Positions 1 to 13,100 of a stretch of DNA of 64,000 nucleotides are shown here, in pieces (the stretch's first letter is position 1; each line of letters begins with the position of its first letter). The position numbers and the translations under genes are program-made. Below the pieces are notes generated by a model that did no database searches, was not told the DNA's origin, and was given only the letters and a program-made list of their open reading frames with translations. Source of the DNA: Ceratobasidium sp. AG-K (Eukaryota; Basidiomycota; Agaricomycetes; Cantharellales; Ceratobasidiaceae); assembly GCA_037039685.1 (NCBI GenBank), contig JAWNGF010000014.1:1054001-1118000 (forward strand), written 5' to 3'.

Positions 1-320
1 GCCGCCCATGACGTGACAGGCTCGAAACTTCGGTCGAGGATTGATATTGTCCCATGAATATCGGCGAGAATTACGCCATGGCTAGAGGCCTCGACGACTG
101 ATATTTCTTGTACGTTCTTAACAGAGTCAATAAATTTAACAAGAATAGTATCCCACCCTCACCTTGAATATGGCTGGTGAACTAGCCAAATCATTGGCGT
201 CCTTGACTTGGGTGTTGGTAAAGAAATCAAATTGTCTGTGCTGTCGAGCTAGTAAGGATTACGTTTCAAGATAGGCTTTGGACTTACAGCCGGTGCTGGG
301 GCATTCAGATTGTTGGCCAT
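1..320 (-). CDS. VPS11: VPS11, N-terminal end (partial, leaves the window)
   Basis: VPS11 is a core subunit of the HOPS and CORVET tethering complexes, acting in endosome and vacuole fusion. Only the first three exons are present. Exon 1 is 320-288 (MANNLNAPAPA), exon 2 is 240-163 (26 codons with HRQFDFF and DLASSPAIFK), and exon 3 runs from 116 off the left edge with VILADIHGTISIL and FEPVTSW. These match the start of the WD40-like beta-propeller of VPS11. The start was chosen because exon 1 has an ATG at 320 and ends at a clean GTAAGT donor, and phases agree across both introns. A second acceptor, TAG eight bases before the CAG at 241, would give the wrong frame. It is divergent from the S41 peptidase gene. 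Family assignment rests on recalled VPS11 N-termini, with good agreement. Confidence 0.85.
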
Positions 321-935
321 AAGCTACACGCGTGTGAGTGTTTACGCCCCTTTGAACTTCGGATATTTGCTTACGGTTGTGGTGGGCGGCTAGAGGTGCG
401 GGGGTTTGTTTGGCCACACATGGTTCTGGCGCCTCTGGAATCATTTCCCAACCACCATCACCTTGATCTTCATCGTCGCTATGGGTGGTACTCGGGGTAC
501 AAATATAGAATCCTCAATCAATCTGCCTTTGTTAAGAGACGCACGCTTCCCTTTCCCAACATTCTCGTAAAACTATCCACATGCCCACTCCTTTCCGGCC
601 ATTCGAATTGGACTTGAATCCTTGGCACATTCGTCAATGCTATTTCGGACCGCCTCGTGACACGCGCGTCCTGTATCCGTACGGGATACGGCACAATTGC
701 GACCATCTTTCAGCCCGTGGAACAGTTATTGGCCAGAATCATAGGCTGTCCACGCCAAAATACACATGTCCTCTCGTTCGATCCGAAATGACTGGATAGA
801 TTTCCACGATTCCCGAGCCCATGACGCCTTATTTGATTCGAAATTGCAGCTCGCGGCTTGCCTCGTGTTTGCCGACTAGCTATATTTAATGCCTTGGAAT
901 TCTTTTGGGTCGATCCGCACTGTGATCACCCAGCC
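321..935. other. intergenic, divergent promoter region
   Basis: This 615-bp stretch lies between the start codons of VPS11 (leftward) and the S41 peptidase (rightward), so it must hold both promoters. Short open frames here show no recognisable protein. No clear TATA box or other site was identified. Confidence 0.5.
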
Positions 936-3657
936 ATGTACTACCTCCTGGCTGTCGGTTTCTCAACCACGGCACTCGTAGCTGGGTCGCCTTTGGATTC
1001 TCGACAGTCGGACCCATGCGCTACAATCGCGAAACAAGCGTGGTCGAAGCCCTCAGAGGTGAACGCATGTCTCTCGTCCTTTGCCTTTAACGCAACGCTT
1101 AGGGACAACGTGCGTACATATAATCCTACTACAGCAACTTCGCATGCTTATATTTTAGATAGATTGTCGATGTAGTCAGCAAGACCTTTGCCCAGTTCCA
1201 TACCTCGACCTCGTTCCACTTGAACATGCCTGACCCATTCACCGAGGACACTGTGGATCTACTAGGGGAGCTTGGAAGGATCAAGGGAACAGCTTACAAG
1301 TCGGATTGTAAGTCTAGCAACTCTCGTTACCTGGATCACTCACCCACGTGAATCACCTCAGTCGAGTTGCATCAAGAGTGGGAGGCTTATCATGACATCG
1401 GAGATTGGTTTTGCTAATGACGCTTTAGTGTTTCCAAGACCGTCAAACGGCTTGGCGACGGACATGCGGGATATATCAATTACTGCTGTAAGACGCCTCA
1501 TTTGTTCACTTTAGGGCAATACTAACTGGTGACTAGACGACTCGCTTTACACCACATACCTCCCCTTTCCCCTCGCCGTCCTCGCCCGCCCAGATGCTTT
1601 AGACATTCAGAATATCCACATCGTACCCGAAGCTTCCGAAATTGCTATAGTAGAGTACACGGGCGGTGCGGTCGACACCTGGCAAACAGCTCTAGGTCGG
1701 AACCTCAGTGATGTGAGCACCCGCACACATAGCTTCTTTGACCTACAAACCAACTGCTTCCCCATAGTTCGACGGTGCCCAAATTGTCTCTATCAACGGC
1801 CAAGACCCCTGGAGCATTGTGGACACCTATACCGCCACCAGCGGCGACTTTCAAGCTAAAACCACTAGACAGAATGGGTTCTTTTCCTCGTATACCATGT
1901 GGGATTACCGTCTAGGCACATTTGCACAACTACCCCTACCAACTCTGGGCGACTCAATCTCTTTGACGTTGATCAGAAACGGGACAACTACACAAGAAAC
2001 CTACACTGTCCCATATTTGAGCAGACTCGGAAGTGCGACTGTGGAATTCACGAATGCCAAGACGCTGTGGGCAAACAATTGTCGTCCAACACGGTCTACA
2101 AATGGTGGCGCGGTATCTTCGAATGACGCTCGGGTGCAGCTCAAGACGACCGCCGCCGGCATTGAGGCAGTGGACCCCTTGACCCAACCCGCACGATTCC
2201 AGAGTGACCCCATCATCTCGAACCCCAGACTTGGTGTATCGAGCCTGGTGGTTGACGGACCGCAGTTTGATATTGCCCTTCCGGAGCGATTAGCTCCGAC
2301 TGGTGGAGTGAGCGGGACGGGTGCGATGGAATGGTTTGTTCTGGACGATAACAAGACGGCCGTGCTTCAGTTGGCGTCGTTCTCTGGGCGGTTCAGGGGT
2401 ATGTTATAGAAGGCCCGGGTTGAGTTAGTAATTGACTCTGCTTGGTTAGACCTTCAAAAGAACGTGCTGGACGGTATTAGGACCGTAAAGGCGGGAGGAG
2501 CTACACGGCTTTTGATTGATCTTGTGGGTTATGGAGGGTATGGACAACCGTACATTTCTAACACCATACGAATAGACCAACAATGGCGGTGGGATTATTT
2601 GTCTCGCAGCGTGGCTTCACCGTGTGGTATGTCTAATTAACTCTTCAGCAACCCAGGAAGTAATTCTTCAATCGTTATAGCTCGCTGGTCCTCAACCGGG
2701 ACTTGACATTCAACCTGGCCTAGATGGAAGCGTCCGCGCACAGGACCTCCCCCAGAAGATCGTAGCCAGGCTCATTGCGAACAATAACAGCTCTGACGAG
2801 AACGAGTCATCCTATTATAACCGTGGGTCCACCCTTTCCCGCACTTCCGAGATTGTATTAACACCGGTTATTATAGCGACCAACTGGAAGTATACCAATA
2901 ACACGTTCTTCCCCGCCAACTTCAACTGGCTTGACCCGGCTATCGGACTGCAGGTCAACGGCGTTGCCGACAAGTTTTCGCAAAGGTAAGTTGCCGACCA
3001 TACTTCACCAAACCTGGTTCTAAGAAGCGACGCAGAATTGGCGATACGTGCCTTCCCTTTGACTTTGCTCCACCCACCACCCAACCATTCGAGTTTTCGA
3101 ACATCGCCATAATGAGCAATGGTCGCTGCGCTTCTTCCTGCAGCCTCTTCAGCATCCTTATGCGTACCAAGTACAACGTCACAACCGTAGTCGTTGGCGG
3201 AAAGCCGGGAACGACCCAACAGTACTGTGGCGTTGTGGGTGGCCAGTCGCTGAACTTTGTAACGATGAACAGCGAGTTGAAGACGTTTGGGCTCAAGAAT
3301 GATACGCTAGCGCCACCCGATTTCTTGACTAATAGCTATCAAGGTGAGTTCAGAGTGCTCTTTTATGGCAAGTGCGTTAACGCAGCATGGGTAGGCATTA
3401 CATGGAGGCTCGCGTGGTCGCCCTCGGATTCCAACACATTCGAAGAGTTCAAGAGTCACCCCGCGCAATTCAGTAAGTTTCTTTATCTTCCCATCGTCTT
3501 CAAAGCTCATTGGCGATTATCCAGCGTTCCCTCTCCTTCCTAGCACGTAAGTTGACTTTTCGTACGATGTGTTGCAAACCCTGACTTAATTGTTTCTAGC
3601 GTCAACAACCCCAAAGCATTGTGGAAGGATGTCAGTACACGGCTATGGCCCAACTAA
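936..3657 (+). CDS. secreted peptidase S41 family protein
   Basis: Predicted secreted serine peptidase of the S41 (tail-specific protease-like) superfamily, as found in many fungi. The ATG at 936 starts a signal peptide (MYYLLAVGFSTTALVAG) followed by SPLDSRQSDPC. The upstream in-frame ATG at 858 would bury the signal, so 936 is preferred. The gene has about ten exons separated by introns of about 50-60 nt. Conserved segments in order include KTVKRLGDGHAGYINYC, FPLAVLARPDALD, IVSINGQDPW, WDYRLGTF, the C-terminal core FEFSNIAIMSNGRCASSCS (SNGRCASSC carries the likely nucleophile Ser) and GLKNDTLAPPDFLTNSYQ. The stop is TAA at 3655. Frames stay open across all deduced junctions, so the gene looks intact. 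Its physiological substrate is unknown. Confidence 0.85.
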
Positions 3658-4425
3658 GTGCATATATGCGCACACCTGTGTTTCAGTCGGGCTTCAAACG
3701 GAGTTTCCTGCTTAGCAAGCTATCGCGCTTGAATTTTATACATAACTAAAGCTTATTTATTGCCGCTTCTGTTCAACGACGCGTCTGATCTTAATTGATC
3801 TTATACAGCCAGCTCAGGCGATTGGGCAGATTCGTATGTGTGCATCAAGGGCAACTATGCAGGTTACAACAATCTCTACAATAAACCAAGCTGCCAGTGT
3901 GTGAATAAGCGAGCAAATTCCGCCTATATGCGCCTATATAGCACATTGTGGATGAATACAATCTGCATAAACTCGATAATATGCAGGTCGAGGACATTTA
4001 CGACGCAATTTACAGATATCTGTTCTAAAACATGGCAATTGAGCATTAAACTCTCACTCAGCTGGCTGACGAAATAGTAGTTCGCTGTTCGACCCTTGGA
4101 GTAAACTTTACCGCATATATATCATTTCGAACTCGAACCCGGTGCTTACGTGCTTTAGTGAACCAGATTCGATTGACCCTCTATCAGCCCCGCAATGCGA
4201 AGGATCCATGATCACTGCACTAGTACTACCGCACGTATTTATAGCTTGAAAGCTGATATTCAATTGCTTGCAGTAATGTAATCGTAGGAGCAGTGATACA
4301 AAATAGATACGAATATGTCCGATAAACTAAAATGACAGGAGTATTAAGCGAGCGTATTGTACAGAAATGAGTGGTGTCGTAATGTTGCGTCAAACAGGAA
4401 AGGAGTCCAACCTAGTCTCAAAGAC
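3658..4425. other. intergenic, convergent 3' ends
   Basis: AT-rich stretch between the 3' ends of the S41 peptidase gene and the DUF7598-type gene. Small open frames lack any recognisable motif. No RNA gene or repeat was seen. Confidence 0.5.
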
Positions 4426-5425
4426 TTAAATTTTGTTCGAATACTTCTCGTCAAAGCTGTTCCTCGTCGAGTAGCCATAATCCTTCTCGGAGCCGTTCTG
4501 TTTGCTGAGCATAAGAGGCTTGAAGTTTGCAGCGTACTTGGGGAGGGTCTCAACCGGCTTGGAGATCACGAATCCCTTAAGCTTGGCAGTCTCCTCAGCT
4601 TTGCGTCCAAATCCGTGCCCAAAGCCGCGCGCAGCCTTTTCATCCTGATAGTGCATGTCTCCCTTCTCAACATCAGAGGATTTCTTGGAGCTGAAGATGG
4701 AGGATGCGACGTCAGATGCGACTGAAGCGACAGTTGCAGCCCGCTCGACATGTTTGGGAAGCGCGGGGGCTTTGTTGCGCCAGGAGAGGATGGCACGGCG
4801 TTCGTGGATCTTGGAACGGAAGACGAGTCCGAGGATAATGTTGAGACATCCGACAGCAAAGAGGAAAAACGCCGAGACCAAGGCAAATGTGGGGACATGA
4901 TGCGAGAGCACTGCTGCGCCAAGGCTGCCAATCAGGGTCGTTATTATACGAGCTGTGCTAAGATTCGAATTACTTACAAGACTTGCATCGCTCCGAGAAT
5001 GCCAACGCCATGGCTGGGGCCCAAGACCGGAAGGAAGTTGATGAAGAAACTCTGGGGAAACCCGAGCTCGGCCAAGACAAGGATTATGCACTGGCCGATG
5101 ATGAAGAGGCGGTTGATGATAGCGAAGAAGACACCGGCAGGCTGGAGCGGGACGGTCGAATCTTCAAAGTAGTCGCAGTCAATGTCGAATTCGTTGCCCG
5201 AGGCATCCTTGAGTGGTCCAGTGGGTGTTTCGTTGCCACGGCGGACGGCGTTGACGTCGCTGAGTCGAGTGTTAGATTTTACACTTTGGTATCCGATTTT
5301 AGTCTGACTCACTTCACCATAACTACAATGCTCGAAGCAAAGACAAGGATGAGCGTGAGGATTGAGAGAGCTCGAACGGCATTGAGTCCAAGGAAGGTAT
5401 AGGCGTTAACTCCGATTGGCAACAT
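4426..5425 (-). CDS. four-TM membrane protein, DUF7598-type
   Basis: Integral membrane protein of unknown function, recalled as the basidiomycete DUF7598 family. The ATG at 5425 begins MLPIGVNAYTFLGLNAVRAL, a first hydrophobic helix. Further hydrophobic segments follow: PAGVFFAIINRLFIIGQCI, FFINFLPVLGPSHGVGILGA and FALVSAFFLFAVGCLNIIL. The polar C-terminal tail is rich in Lys, Ser and Glu. An intron at 4925-4977 (53 nt, GTAAGT to CAG) joins GAMQVF to LGAAVLSHH; this join restores the frame. Another intron lies near 5250-5310. The hydrophilic loop between TM1 and TM2 is acidic and Cys-poor. Cellular location and role cannot be told from sequence. The family name is from memory and less certain than the gene model. 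Confidence 0.7.
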
Positions 5426-6278
5426 TATGATAAGTGTCGTTTAAAGTAGGCCGCGGAAAGTAAGTAAGTCGGAGGTGCCGGCACCAAACACAATTAAAAG
5501 GTGATTTGTGGGTTGAAAAGAGAGAGAAGGTCGTAAAGTCGTCGCAGACGGGAGACGGTAGAGAAGATGGTCGTAAGAGACAGGAGAGATGGAGATCGAC
5601 ACGTTTTGGGCACGAGCTTATAAGCCATAAAGCAATAGACCGAGTGAGTTTGGGCTAGACAAAGGCATGTTTGTACAAACAACTGGGCCATGTTTGGTCG
5701 AGTGGGCGCGCTGCTTTTCCTTTTTTGCTATTGTCCTCCTGCATCCGAGCCGAATTCTGGACCCTGAAGTCCCCGCTTAAGGGCTAGGGTCACGTGGCCC
5801 TTATGGGCCTCACTGCTTTGTCCCGTTGCTACCACCCGCCCACTTGACACTACTCCGGTTGTCATTCGACTATGGAATTCCTTTGGGTATAAATTGTACT
5901 TATGTATAATGGATGATTGTCCGAAGCCTTGTGAAATTCTGGCGTGGTTGTTCTCCCGAAGGTTGATTCCGTCTTCGAGGGCCACTCACCACTGATTCGA
6001 AGCTCGAGCTTCTAGGATCCGGGGTATTTGGAATACTACACTTACAGGAAGAGTAATGAGCGTTCGCTCAATCATTAACGTTTAATTTCCTTGCCTGGAT
6101 CAAGCACATGCTAGTCCTCGTCTCCCATCTGTGGTCGCAACCGTAAAATATCCGCTCCTTGTACATGTATTTTGTTCACACAGAGCATGAGGGATCCAAA
6201 ATCTAGAAACTACCCTTGAAGAAAACACGTGGGCCATTCAAGCCGATTTCAACAAATCTACAACGACCATCTCAGCCA
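5426..6278. other. intergenic
   Basis: About 850 bp upstream of the DUF7598-type gene and downstream of the next minus-strand gene. Open frames such as 5728-5985 on the minus strand show no domain and no plausible splice partners. Nothing else was seen. Confidence 0.45.
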
Positions 6279-6856
6279 TCAACAAAATGCCCACTCCGGT
6301 GCCTTCTTGACCACACTCCAATGTACCCATCCGTCAGCAGGTGCATCACCAATATCCCACTGGAGATTCAAGCTATCTTGCTCCTGGCCCTGGGCGTCCT
6401 GCGTCTTCTGCCTCCCAGCCCACTCCGAGCACGCGGACTTCCACGCCACTGATTCTTCTGAGCGTACGAACCCAATCGCTGTGCCTCCAATTGAGAGAAG
6501 TGTAAGTGACCTCTCGGCTAGGGCAGGGAGATCTCCGTCAGGGAAGATGGTCAGAATTAGTATACCAATGCGTTCTTTGTATTTGCTTGTATCGTTAGAT
6601 TGTAGGGCTTTGGTATCCGGTGGACCACTGAAATGCAATCAAACGACCATATTTGAGCCATGGAGTGCACGTACTCAGCGTCAAGAACTATCAAGTATCC
6701 CGGTTCGCAACCAGTTGACAGTGCGGCACGTGTGTCCACGTCAGAATTGACCAAGACATACGGAGGATAAGAGTTGGAGAACTCATTTGAGAGCATACGA
6801 AATGCAGGGTGCGACTTGATATCAGGGCAGTGAGAGGTCATGGTTTCAACGTGCAA
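6279..6856 (-). CDS. hypothetical protein, two exons
   Basis: I do not recognise this protein. A two-exon model gives an uninterrupted product of about 170-180 residues. Exon 1 encodes MTSHCPDIKSHPAFRMLSNE through YLIVLDA, with an alternative start five codons upstream at 6856. An intron of about 47 nt (GTACGT to TTTCAG, near 6630-6677) restores the frame to GPPDTKALQSND. Exon 2 contains a hydrophobic stretch RIGILILTIF and an Ala/Gly patch, then a Trp-rich C-terminus ending WVHWSVVKKAPEWAFC. There is no signal peptide and no obvious membrane segment. The ATG at 6841 (MTSHC) is an equally good start. Confidence is moderate because support is only frame and splice consistency. Confidence 0.45.
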
Positions 6857-7063
6857 CGAAATAATGGCCAGGTTGGCGACTTATCCGGTCAGCAAGCGTG
6901 AGAAGGAGCAGTGTCATCATGACAAATACCTAACTTCAACTGATCTATCGGGCCGAACAACAATCCCGCATTTATTCACTCAAAATTACACTGATAACGT
7001 CGCGTTGGTTACATCATGATTAACTTCTAGCAAGCTAGTCCCGTGGAGGCGAATTAAATACGT

Positions 7064-9496
7064 TTACGATCGCTTAGCCCAATTGTTAGCCTTGGCAAAA
7101 GCGAGCATCACATCTGCAGCCTTTTCCGAGATCTGGTAGATGGGCGTTGTAACAAACATCCCTATGAATTTTCGACGTTAGCAATCGGGATCGGGCAAAA
7201 TGATCGCAAGTCCAGCGCACCTGGAATGTCTGGGAACGAGCTGGCATCGACCACGCGCAAGTTGGAAACTCCGCGAACCTGGATACGGGGTGAATCAGTG
7301 CACGGTACACAACCCGTGAGTTGCTGCAACACATACCTGGAAATCCTTGTTCAGAACTGCGTTGGCATCTGTGTGCATTTCATTAGTCCAAGTATATACT
7401 TCGCCAACGCAGACGACTTGCCATCATCCGTTCCCATCTTGGCTGTGCAGCACACATGATGACCCCACGTATTTTCCCTCAAAAACTCCCTGATCTGGGC
7501 ATCGGTCTGGACCGCGGGACCAGGCCACACCTCTTCAACCGAATGCCCTTTCAATCCGAGTCGACTGTCCCAAAGCGCGCGGCTCTTTTTCACAGCATCC
7601 TTCAAGATTTCCAAGTCCTTCAGATCTTCGGCTGTTTGGAATTGATTCTTGTTGATGTCGAGAAGATCCTGAGGGTCAGAGCTGGTGAGGCGAACCCAGC
7701 CCTTGGATGTAGTGTGGGCTTTCAGGAGCACGTTGTTGAAGGTATTGCCGATATTTTGAGCGAGCTCAGTCGGGTAGCCTCTATAGTAACCTTTGAATGC
7801 TCCTGGGCCCCACATCGACCACATGTCGAGGTACGGGAGGGAAGGAGATGACTTGTATGCGTGTGCCCAGAAGCCGGGTCCTAGGACAATTACACGCGTT
7901 AAGCAAAACGCGAAGAGATTAGGTGTAGAGGGAACACTCACCAGAACTATACACATTATTGTGGCCCTGTTCCGCCCATGTTTTCAAGCACGGGTCCGCG
8001 AAAGTGTCACCAAACTGACATCCGTTGAGAATCGTGTGGTTCTGCTTGAGCTTCCAAACAATGGTCATTTCTATCCGATCTTGAAGATTCGCACCAACAC
8101 CGGGCAGATTAGCCACAGTAGGTATGTTGAATTTGGTCAACTGGTCCGAGCCTCCGATACCAGAAAGCTATTAGTTGGGCGGCGATTAGCGCGTGTGAAT
8201 ATCGTTCGAAATGCCTGTGCTTACCATCAACAACTGGGGTGTCTGGAACGCCCCGGCACTGACTACAACCTCATACTTGGCTAGATATTGTTTCTTCGCC
8301 AAGGTCTTCTTCCCGGTAAACTTCCTCGCAACAGGCAGCAAGGCTTCGCCAGTCGCACCTTCGACGCCGTACGCACGCGGTTTCCCACTGGCGTCCGCAC
8401 AGGTAAGCACTTTGGTAGCCAATGTATCGGTCGCAAAGTTGAGCCGCTGGGGGAGAGCCGTACGTGTATTGATGAGGTGGTCCCGGACGGAAGAGCGGTT
8501 ATGGTGGTTATCTCGGGTGCTGATTACCGCCGCACCGCCCTCTTTTCCGTCGCTGACATTGTTGTTGTAATCGGCAAATCCAACTGGAAGCACCGCGGTC
8601 ATGATATTTGTCACAATGTCGATCAATTGCAAATCCAAATTCCTGGATGAGTTCCCGATTTCGGTTCATGAAAGGAGGCACGGAGAAGGGTCAACGCACA
8701 TTGGGGATATCAGCAGGTTGATGGGTGGGAAATCGGTCCACAACCACCCGTCGTAGCCGTACGAGAGCGCCTTCCCGATAAGAGAAGGAATGTATTGGTT
8801 CTTCTCGATGACATCCGAAAAGTACTTTCGCATGTTGTTTGCCTAAAGACTGCCAGTCAGGAGGGATGTATATAATTCCTTGATTTCATGTACTCACCGA
8901 CCAGCTGGAATCTTTGAAGCGAGTGGCAAGTGTATCGAGGTCGTAATCATGTGGGCGAAGATGGATGAGGGCGTTGTGGACAGTGGATCCTCCGATGGCA
9001 CCAGCGCGGGGGTACCATTTCTTAACCTCTTTCTATAAGATCAGGGTTTAGTTACCGGGAGATCCAAACCTGATTCGAATGCTTACCTGGCCAGGGGGAT
9101 AATGTTGAACTTCGTAGTCAAGAGCTAACTGTGGATCCTCGTTCGAGCGGGCTAGATACACAGGCACAGTAGTATTGACATTAAAGACATCATGACCGGC
9201 GTCCATAAGAAGAACTATTATAAAAACTGTGAGATCACCTCAGACACGGTAGCGATGAGAATACTTGCCTTTGTAGCCGTTGATTGCCAAGCGAGCTGCC
9301 AACGGACCTTTCAAGCCATCAATTAGTACCAGTCGAACACGGTAATGAATCGAGGAAACAACACACCTCCACCAGCTCCCGCTCCAACGACGACATAGTC
9401 ATACTCCGCAGACGAGAGATCTGGGCATGCAGCTAGTGCAGCTGTGGTTACGCGAACGATTGCCGCACCGACGCCTGTCGCAAATGCCAGACGCAT
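7064..9496 (-). CDS. secreted GMC oxidoreductase (aryl-alcohol oxidase-like)
   Basis: FAD-dependent glucose-methanol-choline family oxidoreductase, probably extracellular and of the aryl-alcohol oxidase/dehydrogenase type. The start at 9496 gives the signal peptide MRLAFATGVGAAIVRVTTAA; an upstream in-frame ATG at 9553 would add 19 polar residues. The FAD dinucleotide-binding motif DYVVVGAGAGGG follows the signal. Later landmarks are GGSTVHNALIHLRP (GMC signature 1), VVVSAGAFQTPQLLM (signature 2) and GVGANLQDR. The active-site His lies in TWGHHVCCTAKMG, and the C-terminal FAD motif is VVDASSFPDIPG followed by TTPIYQISEKAADVMLAFAK. The stop is TAA at 7064-7066. Roughly ten exons are separated by introns of about 50-70 nt. 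The residue before PIYQISEKA is Thr where several family members have His or Asn. The substrate cannot be predicted. I see no frame break. Confidence 0.85.
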
Positions 9497-10152
9497 CGTT
9501 AGGAGACGAGGAGAGTGTTGCAACGGCAAGTCGGGATTGACGAGCACGAGCATTATATACTGCGATACGGAGATCCATGTCGCCTTGGCAAGAACTATGT
9601 CAAATCTTCCTTAACCCGCATGCGGCAGGGATATTCATTCCATGTTCGCAACGCAGAGGGCAGAGAAGAGAACGAGGGATGTTCAGACGGCTAAGCACGT
9701 GAAGCGCGGAACATGACTGATCTATGATGGATCGGCGGAGGACAGAGTGAAGTTTGCTTCCTCATTCCGCGCGTGGGGAAGGCTCGGGGGGGGGGGTGGC
9801 AGATTCTACAGAGGGAGGGGGGTGGCCGCTGTCATGTGGGAAAGAATGAGGGCGAGTCCAAGGAGTGACCTGTCAAGATGCATGGATGCAAGCTTCCCCA
9901 TGAGGACCTGCGCGACATCATGACCGGGAGTTACCAAATATGAGCATGAATCGGAATGTGGTTGAGAGAAGACGGAAGGCTGGAAGGCGGAAGCTAGCTC
10001 AGTTCTGACCAGGATGGGACAAAATTACAATGAGACATCGTCAACAATTTCGCGCGCTTTGGACGCTCCGGGATCTCGATAGCAATCTGCAGCAGGTTTG
10101 ATCAAGGCGTAGATTTAACGTGAAAGGTCGAACCGAGCCAGGAGTCAGGCAG
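9497..10152. other. intergenic with G11 tract
   Basis: GMC gene upstream region and flank of the LINE insertion. It carries an 11-G run at 9786-9796 followed by further G-rich sequence to about 9830. No gene was seen. Confidence 0.5.
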
Positions 10153-10167
10153 GAGATAACCACGTGA
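10153..10167. repeat. LINE target-site duplication, left copy
   Basis: The 15-bp sequence gagataaccacgtga is repeated exactly at 13846-13860, directly after the poly(A) of the LINE. It is the left copy of the duplication made on insertion. Confidence 0.9.
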
Positions 10168-13100
10168 TGACATGGACACTCCCTCTGTCATTGCTGGCGA
10201 CTTCAACCTCCATCACCAATTATGGCAGCTCGGGGACTCGCCCCCACCGTCGCAGTCTGCCGAATCTACTGATCTCGCCGAGTGGATCCTCGCGAATGAC
10301 CTCGACATCCTTAACCACCTAAATGTGCCCACCCGTAGAGGCAAGCGCAACCAACGCGACTCGATCATCGACCTCACTATTATCAATACGCAAGCTCGCG
10401 AACTGGGACTCATCGATGACTGGGAGTGCTCGCCCGATCATGCCATGGGATCCGACCATAACTGCATAACATGGTCGATCCAACCATTATGCAGTCCACA
10501 GTACTCACCCCGCGCACCGACTTTCAGGTACTGCATAGACACTGAACGACACAATGACTGGGTCGCTGAACTGGCACTACAAATCGAACACAACCCCCTC
10601 CCCGTACACTATCAACATACTCAAGATCTCGAATGCGGGGCTCGATTGATCCTCCAAGCTATGCAGGACGCGACTCGGAAAGTCATGAAGCGGATCGAGG
10701 TCAATACCAAAGCCCCACGGGCCAAGTGGTGGAACGAGGAGTGCGATATGGCGGTTGGAAACATCAACCGATGCACCGATGGAGGGGCCCCCCTTGAACA
10801 AGCCCGAGGTCAACTCCGTTCTGCCATCCGCCGAGCCAAACGCGACCACTTCAACGAACTCCTCCAAGAGGTCACCATCGATAACCTCTTTGAGAAGACA
10901 AACTGGTACAAGGGCAAGCGAAACTCGAAGGTGCCACCACTTAGGGTCAACGGAGAAGTACTCGTGGATCCACAGGCACAGGCCAGAGCGTTCAAGGAGG
11001 CCTTCTTCCCATCCAACCCACCCGAAGTCGACTCCACAGATCCTCTGGGCATACCACTCCAGCCCAGAAGAAACCACCACCCGATCACCCGACACGAGGT
11101 CCAGACCGCATTAGATAAGTCGTCCAACACCTCAGCTCCTGGCGCTTTCGGCACCAACTATCGCCTACTCAAATGGGCTTTTCAGGTACTGCCGGACCAA
11201 ATTGTACAACTGTACAACGGATGCCTGGAGCTTGGATATCACCCGACCTGCCTCCGCAACGCTGTTGTACAAGTCATACCCAAACCTAACAAGAGCGATA
11301 TGTCTAACCCACGCTCTTACCGCCCCATCTCCCTTCTAGAGACGCTCTCCAAATGCCTGGAGAAGGTCGTGACAACTCGACTACTCCATGAGGTCGGGAA
11401 GTTCAACCTAATCCCATTCACCCAATTTGGCGGCCGGGACAACTCCTCCTGCGTTGACGCTGGACTCACCCTTGCACACGACGTCCAATCAGCCTGGTCA
11501 CATGGACAACAAGCCTCGCTACTCACCATGGACATCTCGGGATACTTCAACAATGTCAACCACGATCGTCTCATATTCACTCTCCGTCGTCTTGGCTTCA
11601 CCGACACCATCTGTGGCTGGCTCGGATCCTATCTCCAGAATCGCTCCATCCAGATTAGAATCGACGATCTCCTATGCAATCCGGTCTTGCTTCAGCCTGT
11701 AGGGATTCCACAAGGGTCTCCGCTCTCTCCCGTTCTCTCTTCGCTCTACTCGCTCCCAATCCTCTACCTCTTTCGCCATGAGCCCGAGATCTCAGTCCGA
11801 GCATACGTTGACGACTTCACTATCATGGTTACTGGCCGGTCCTTCAACTCTAATCGGGACAAACTCGAGGAAGCCGCCCAGACAGCCAACTCCACCCTCA
11901 GGAAGCTTGGCCTTGAATTCGAACTCGAGAAGAGCGAACTCATCCACTTTGCCTGCTCAAACCGCAACCTGACGCAGAACCCGAACGTTGTCCTAGAGAA
12001 ACCCAACGGCGGCGCGCATACCGTCAGAGCTGCCGACTCTATTCGATGGCTGGGGTTCTTCCTCGACCGTCGGCTGAACTTCAAGGACCACGTACGCAAG
12101 ATGGCCATCAAAGGACTGTCCGTCATTGCCGGCCTCAAGATGCTCGCCAATACGGTCCGTGGGCTCTCAGTCTACCACGCCCGCATCCTCTTCAAAACCT
12201 GCGTCGTCCCCATCCTCACATACGGGTCTTCAATATGGTTCCGGTCCAGGAACTACAAGTCGCTCATTGCACCCATTGTGAAAACCCAGAACGTCGGACT
12301 CCGGTGGCTCCTTGGAGCATTCCGCACGTCGCCAGTCCCCGCTATGGAACATGCAGCGTCGATTGCACCCATGCACATCACACTCCAAAAGCTCATTGAA
12401 CGCGCCTCTGCCCGCCTCCGCCGCTTACCCATCAAATCAGAAATTGCCCGTCGCCTCCCAGTGACGTGGGACTCGCACGACCAAGCTGCGCCCCAGCCTG
12501 ACACCTCCCGCACCTCTCAAACTACCTCCATATATGCGATTGCATCCCTGTCCCACCCCGACATCGAGTACATCGACCCATACCTGGCCAGCCCGTGGGA
12601 GTCGCCTGACGATTTCGGACGGAGACTCAAAATCATATGCTCCACCTCAGAGGATAGCCGCAGCGAACGCGACCATGCAGTGGAAACCGCCATAGGCATG
12701 ATCGCAGCGGAGTCTGCATCCAGCCGTATGATGGTATTCACTGACGGCTCAGCGCGTATCGTGGCAGGTTGCCGAAAGGTTGGCTGCGGTTTCTCCATCA
12801 TACAAAATGGCCAGGAATTGGAGACCGGTCGGATTGGAATCGGACCAAGGGCGGAGGTATTTGACGCCGAGATGTTTGCTCTCGCGCAGGCTACCCGTCG
12901 TGCCGTCTCTCTCGCCCTCGCTTCGAACACGCACGGTATATCCATTCACTCGGATAACCAATCGGCGGTCCAGCAGATCACACGTCTTACTGCACATCCA
13001 AACCAGTTCTGCTCGATTATCGCGCGCAGGAAAATCGACTCCTTTCTCGCAGCTCACCCTGATAACAACATCACACTCCGATGGGTCAAAGCCCACCACG

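Noticed and set aside
259..444. 61-codon minus-strand open frame upstream of VPS11
   Set aside because: It overlaps the first VPS11 exon and intron in a different register; the 5' part is probably untranslated leader.
4957..4977. Possible 20-nt micro-intron in the DUF7598-type gene (GTAAGT to CTTAG)
   Set aside because: A normal 53-nt intron (4925-4977) ending in CAG has the same phase effect and joins GAMQVF to LGAAVLSHH, so no unusual intron is needed.
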